This document shows, one piece after another, positions 6,839-9,827 of a stretch of DNA of 9,827 bases; positions within the stretch are counted from its first letter, which is position 1, and each line of letters starts with the position of its first letter. Under the pieces are notes generated by a model. The model saw only the letters and a list, made by a program, of their open reading frames with translations, was not told where the DNA came from and ran no database searches. The position numbers and the translations under genes were made by a program. The stretch is from an uncultured Lentisphaeria bacterium (GTDB taxonomy: Bacteria > Verrucomicrobiota > Lentisphaeria > Victivallales > Victivallaceae): positions 1-9,827 of the forward strand of contig CAIJKT010000599.1 in assembly GCA_903821255.1 (NCBI GenBank), written 5' to 3'.

Positions 6839-6860
6839 TTATTCATAAATTCAGAAATCA

Positions 6861-6867
6861 GAAAGGA
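6861..6867 (+). promoter_or_regulatory. Ribosome binding site that fixes the lipoprotein start
   Basis: GAAAGGA ends 7 nt before the ATG at 6875. It selects that codon over an in-frame ATG at 6818, which has no such site and would put 19 extra residues in front of an otherwise canonical lipoprotein signal peptide. Confidence 0.75.
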
Positions 6868-6874
6868 TTGTTAT

Positions 6875-7447
6875 ATGCATAAAAGTCTGTTGATCGCGGC
6901 GGCGCTGGCTGTCGTTTTTTTTGCCGGCTGCGCCAGAGAAGTGATTGTTCCCGAAGTGCTTCAGCAGACGGTGAACAGCAAAGTCTATACTAAATGCAAT
7001 CTTTGGTATCAGAATCCCGAGAATATGTCCTGCGTCAATATTCAGAAAGGCAAGTTCATCCCGTTTGGCTCTGAAATCGAGATTGTCGGCGCGAGTGAGC
7101 GCAAGGTTGTCTTTAAAGACATGAATGGCATTCAGTATACGATCAAGTTTGATGATTCGCTGATGATGGTTCCGATTGAAACTTACATCCGGCAGATTTT
7201 TACCTTGTCTGATAAAGCTGAACAGACCAAAGACCTGGACCCGGCAGTTGTCGGCAAGCTTGAAAAAGGCATCGTCACCGCCGGCATGAACCGGCGCGAC
7301 GTTTTGCTGGCATACGGAACTCCGGCGGCATTCAGAACCCCGACGCTGGAAAACAGCACCTGGATTTACTGGGTTGATGATAATTCAACGATAAGAGTGG
7401 TTTTTCGTGCCGATAAAGTTAAAACTATCTTAAATTTTAATGACTGA
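6875..7447 (+). CDS. Envelope lipoprotein with BamE/SmpA-like C-terminal motif
   Basis: The 190-residue precursor has a type II signal peptide: MHK, a hydrophobic core (4-16) and the lipobox FAGC, with the acylated cysteine at C19. The residue after the cysteine is Ala, not Asp, which by the E. coli rule would favour the outer membrane. Residues 37-110 form a beta-rich unit ([21 protein letters not shown], then [12 protein letters not shown]) seen in uncharacterised proteobacterial lipoproteins, by my recollection. Residues 128-185 carry a BamE/SmpA-like pattern: [19 protein letters not shown], then [15 protein letters not shown]. In BamE this fold binds the outer-membrane protein assembly complex; here that role is only a possibility. 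The start at 6875 was chosen for its ribosome binding site and signal peptide. The stop lies 29 bp before the UDP-glucuronate decarboxylase gene, so the genes probably share a transcript. Confidence 0.85.
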   Translation: MHKSLLIAAALAVVFFAGCAREVIVPEVLQQTVNSKVYTKCNLWYQNPENMSCVNIQKGKFIPFGSEIEIVGASERKVVFKDMNGIQYTIKFDDSLMMVPIETYIRQIFTLSDKAEQTKDLDPAVVGKLEKGIVTAGMNRRDVLLAYGTPAAFRTPTLENSTWIYWVDDNSTIRVVFRADKVKTILNFND

Positions 7448-7476
7448 AAAATAAATATCCGGAAGAGCAAAGAATC

Positions 7477-8418
7477 ATGAGTAAAAAAGCAATTCTTGTT
7501 ACAGGCGGCGGCGGTTTTATCGGTTCCCATCTGTGTGATCGTCTGCTTAAAGACGGTCATGACGTGATCTGTGTGGACAATTTTTACACCGGCTCGAAAG
7601 ACAACATCCGCCATCTGCTTGCCCACCCTGATTTCGAACTTATCCGTCACGATATTACCATGCCGCTGTTTCTTGAGGTCGATGCCATATACAATCTGGC
7701 GTGTCCGGCATCGCCGGTTCATTATCAGAACAATCCGATCCATACCACCAAGACCTGTGTGATGGGCGCGATCAACATGCTCGGAATTGCCCAGCGGCTT
7801 AAAATCCCGATACTTCAGTCTTCCACTTCGGAGGTGTACGGCAATCCGCTGGAGCATCCGCAGAAGGAATCTTACTGGGGTAACGTCAATTGCATCGGCC
7901 TGCGCAGTTGCTACGATGAAGGCAAGCGTTGTGCGGAAACGCTGTTTTTTGACTACAACCGCCAATGCGGAGTTCAGATCAAAGTGGTGCGCATTTTCAA
8001 CACTTACGGTCCGCGAATGCTGCCTAACGACGGGCGCGTGGTCAGTAATTTTATTGTCCAGGCACTGAGTAATCAGGACATTTCCATTTACGGCGACGGC
8101 TCCCAGACGAGAAGTTTCTGCTACGTTTCCGACCTGGTTGAAGGTCTGGTCAGAATGATGGATACGCCTTCGGAAATTACCGGCCCGATCAATCTCGGGA
8201 ATCCCGGCGAGTTCACCATGCTGGAACTTGCCGATCTGGTGATCGAGATGACCGGTTCGAAATCCCGCAAGGTTTTCAAGCCGCTTCCCCAGGACGACCC
8301 GTCCAAGCGCAAACCCGACATAACCCGGGCCGGTGAAGTTCTCGGCTGGAAACCGACTGTTCAGCTTCGTGAAGGGCTCCAGAGAACAATCGACTATTTT
8401 ATTTCCAGAACGAAATGA
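7477..8418 (+). CDS. uxs: UDP-glucuronate decarboxylase (UDP-xylose synthase)
   Basis: This cytoplasmic enzyme converts UDP-glucuronate to UDP-xylose and CO2 using bound NAD+ through a 4-keto intermediate. It is an extended short-chain dehydrogenase of 313 residues, the usual size for bacterial UXS without a membrane anchor. [10 protein letters not shown] (9-18) is the Rossmann glycine motif, and D34 is placed to bind the adenosine ribose of NAD. STSEVYG (116-122) supplies T117 and E119, and SCYDEGK supplies the catalytic Y146 and K150. The strings [15 protein letters not shown] (124-138), [10 protein letters not shown] and [19 protein letters not shown] are characteristic of UXS and separate it from dTDP-glucose dehydratases and epimerases. 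A GGAAGAG sequence lies upstream of the ATG at modest spacing. The stop overlaps the murF start by 4 bp. UDP-xylose would feed a surface polysaccharide or LPS-type glycan; no UDP-glucose dehydrogenase lies in the window. Confidence 0.95.
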   Translation: MSKKAILVTGGGGFIGSHLCDRLLKDGHDVICVDNFYTGSKDNIRHLLAHPDFELIRHDITMPLFLEVDAIYNLACPASPVHYQNNPIHTTKTCVMGAINMLGIAQRLKIPILQSSTSEVYGNPLEHPQKESYWGNVNCIGLRSCYDEGKRCAETLFFDYNRQCGVQIKVVRIFNTYGPRMLPNDGRVVSNFIVQALSNQDISIYGDGSQTRSFCYVSDLVEGLVRMMDTPSEITGPINLGNPGEFTMLELADLVIEMTGSKSRKVFKPLPQDDPSKRKPDITRAGEVLGWKPTVQLREGLQRTIDYFISRTK

Positions 8419-9815
8419 TTACTGAACTTTTTACTTTACAGGAAATCGCGCAGGCTTCCGGCGGACAGTGGCATAAAAATCCGGCGTCGCCGGCAAGCAT
8501 TGCCGCAGTGAAGACAGACTCCCGCGAGGATTGCTCGAACGCGCTTTTCATCGCCTTGTCCGGTGAAAATTTTGACGCTCATGACTTTCTGCCGAAAGCG
8601 GTCGCCGCCGGGGCCGCGGCGCTGTGCATCAACTGGAAGTTTGCCGGCCTGATCGACCCTGCCTGGCAGATCCCGGTGCTGCTGACTGATGACACGCTCC
8701 TGGCTTATCAGCAGCTTGGCGCGTTTCATAAAAACCGCCTGAAAGGGCTTAAAACCGTAGCGGTTACCGGCAGCATGGGCAAGACCAGCGTCAAGGAAAT
8801 CATCCGTTCGATTCTGGTTGCCGCCGCCGGGCCGGATGCGGATCACGCGACAGTAGGCACTACCAACAACCAGGTCGGAGTTCCTCAGAATCTGCTTGCG
8901 CTGACTGCTCAACACAAATATGCCGTAATTGAAATGGGAACCAACCACCACGGTGAAATCGAACCTTTGAGCCGGTGCACCCGCCCGGATGTCGCGGTAA
9001 TAAATTCAATCGGACCCTGTCATCTGGAGCATTTGCACGACCTGGACGGCGTTGCCAGGGAAAAATCGATGATTTTAGCGCATCTGAATCCCGCCGGAAC
9101 GGCGGTTATTCCCGATGTTTCCAGCGGGATGCAGATTATTGAGGCGGCTGCCGCCGGATTCAACACAATGCGTTTTGGAACTACCGCGGCGGCGGACGTC
9201 CGGGCTGCCTACCTGGGCGGAAAACTGCACGGCAGCACCCTTGAACTCACTTTTAAATGCCTGAATAACCAGTCCCGCCGCTTCGAGTGGCTGCTTTCCG
9301 GAGCCCATCAGGCCGTGAATGCCGCCGCCGGAGCATGCGCCGCGATTGCGCTGGGAATTGATCCCGACTGCATTGTCGCCGGACTGAAAAATTGCGTCCT
9401 GCCGGGCATGCGCATGAAAATCAGCGAAAAGAATGGCGTCACCTGGATCAATGACGCTTACAATGCCAATCCAGGCAGCATGCTGGCCGCACTGCACTGG
9501 CTGAATGAATTTGCCGAGCAGGACAAGCTGGTGCTGGTGCTGGGCGATATGCTTGAACTGGGCAGTGCCTCGCATGATGAACATAAGAAAGTCGCCGCCG
9601 CCGCGCTGAAATTATTCCCGTTGGCTGAATTTTTCTTCGTCGGCAGCAGAATGGCCGCCGCACTGAGTGAACTCAGGCCGGTCGCGGCTGTCATTGTCTG
9701 TGAAGATTCCGCCGAAGCCGCGAAAAAAGTTGAGAGCGCCCTGATGCCTGGAAAGATGATTCTACTTAAAGGTTCACGCGGTGTTCACCTGGAAAAGGTT
9801 GAACCGCAACTATGA
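8415..9815 (+). CDS. murF: UDP-N-acetylmuramoyl-tripeptide--D-alanyl-D-alanine ligase
   Basis: MurF adds D-Ala-D-Ala to the UDP-MurNAc-tripeptide using ATP, the last cytoplasmic step of the peptidoglycan precursor. The 466 residues are typical. The N-terminal substrate domain contains TDSRE (34-38) and ALFIALSG (43-50). The central ATPase domain has the P-loop TGSMGKTS (118-125), the TTNNQVGVP loop (149-157), E173 in [12 protein letters not shown] as the likely metal ligand, H203 in PCHLEH, and K217 at the position of the usually carbamylated lysine. The C-terminal domain has [13 protein letters not shown] (around 344-356) and [11 protein letters not shown], both strongly conserved in MurF. 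The start lies in an ATGA overlap with the UDP-glucuronate decarboxylase gene and has no good ribosome binding site of its own, so translation is probably coupled. The stop overlaps the next start in the same way. The tripeptide's third residue (meso-DAP or lysine) cannot be told from this sequence. Confidence 0.97.
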   Translation: MITELFTLQEIAQASGGQWHKNPASPASIAAVKTDSREDCSNALFIALSGENFDAHDFLPKAVAAGAAALCINWKFAGLIDPAWQIPVLLTDDTLLAYQQLGAFHKNRLKGLKTVAVTGSMGKTSVKEIIRSILVAAAGPDADHATVGTTNNQVGVPQNLLALTAQHKYAVIEMGTNHHGEIEPLSRCTRPDVAVINSIGPCHLEHLHDLDGVAREKSMILAHLNPAGTAVIPDVSSGMQIIEAAAAGFNTMRFGTTAAADVRAAYLGGKLHGSTLELTFKCLNNQSRRFEWLLSGAHQAVNAAAGACAAIALGIDPDCIVAGLKNCVLPGMRMKISEKNGVTWINDAYNANPGSMLAALHWLNEFAEQDKLVLVLGDMLELGSASHDEHKKVAAAALKLFPLAEFFFVGSRMAAALSELRPVAAVIVCEDSAEAAKKVESALMPGKMILLKGSRGVHLEKVEPQL

Positions 9816-9827
9816 AACCGGTAAATG
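9812..9827 (+). CDS. Start of the next gene, truncated by the window end
   Basis: An ATG at 9812 overlaps the murF stop (ATGA) and opens a frame reading M-K-P-V-N before the window ends. The layout repeats the decarboxylase/murF junction, which makes a coupled downstream gene likely. An AGG lies about 13 nt upstream, rather far for an independent site. In many genomes mraY follows murF, but five residues cannot identify the product. Confidence 0.5.

Noticed and set aside
6818..6874. In-frame ATG at 6818 giving a 209-residue lipoprotein precursor
   Set aside because: It lacks a ribosome binding site and would place 19 residues ahead of a canonical lipoprotein signal peptide. The ATG at 6875 has GAAAGGA at ideal spacing.

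Overview
The window is an ordinary, gene-dense stretch of bacterial chromosome with nine complete genes, the first codons of a tenth, and no mobile element, CRISPR array or RNA gene that I can see. Most genes concern the cell envelope. A lipoprotein with a BamE/SmpA-like C-terminal motif suggests a Gram-negative (diderm) cell. The N-terminus of the secreted protein at 2329-3564 resembles short motifs I associate with Verrucomicrobia/Lentisphaerae proteins. I therefore lean towards the PVC group, possibly Lentisphaerota, but only weakly, because no rRNA or other marker is present.

Left part (1-3690). A family-28 glycosyltransferase of the MGDG-synthase/UgtP type (plus strand) runs tail-to-tail into DNA polymerase IV (dinB, minus strand), and their coding ends overlap by 10 bp. 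Upstream of dinB on the same strand is a secreted, low-complexity protein of unknown function. It ends at a strong 12-bp-stem intrinsic terminator (2278-2307) and has a plausible promoter at 3616-3645.

Middle (3691-6655). A WecA/TagO-type polyprenyl-phosphate sugar-1-phosphate transferase (minus) is divergent from a radical SAM protein of the TYW1-like COG0731 type (plus). The 124-bp AT-rich gap between them holds a 26-nt imperfect palindrome. The radical SAM gene is followed by a 9-bp-period tandem repeat and then a DUF2293 protein.

Right part (6656-9827). After a 219-bp gap comes a plus-strand run: a BamE-like lipoprotein, UDP-glucuronate decarboxylase (UDP-xylose synthesis), murF (last cytoplasmic step of the peptidoglycan precursor) and the start of another gene. 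The last two junctions are ATGA overlaps, so decarboxylase, murF and the next gene are probably translationally coupled in one operon. Together with the WecA-like enzyme and the glycolipid-type glycosyltransferase, the window supplies nucleotide-sugar and lipid-linked precursors for surface glycans and wall.

I found no convincing new multi-gene system. The points most worth a second look are the tandem repeat that seems to displace a ribosome binding site, the UDP-xylose/murF coupling, the divergent-promoter palindrome and the uncharacterised secreted protein.
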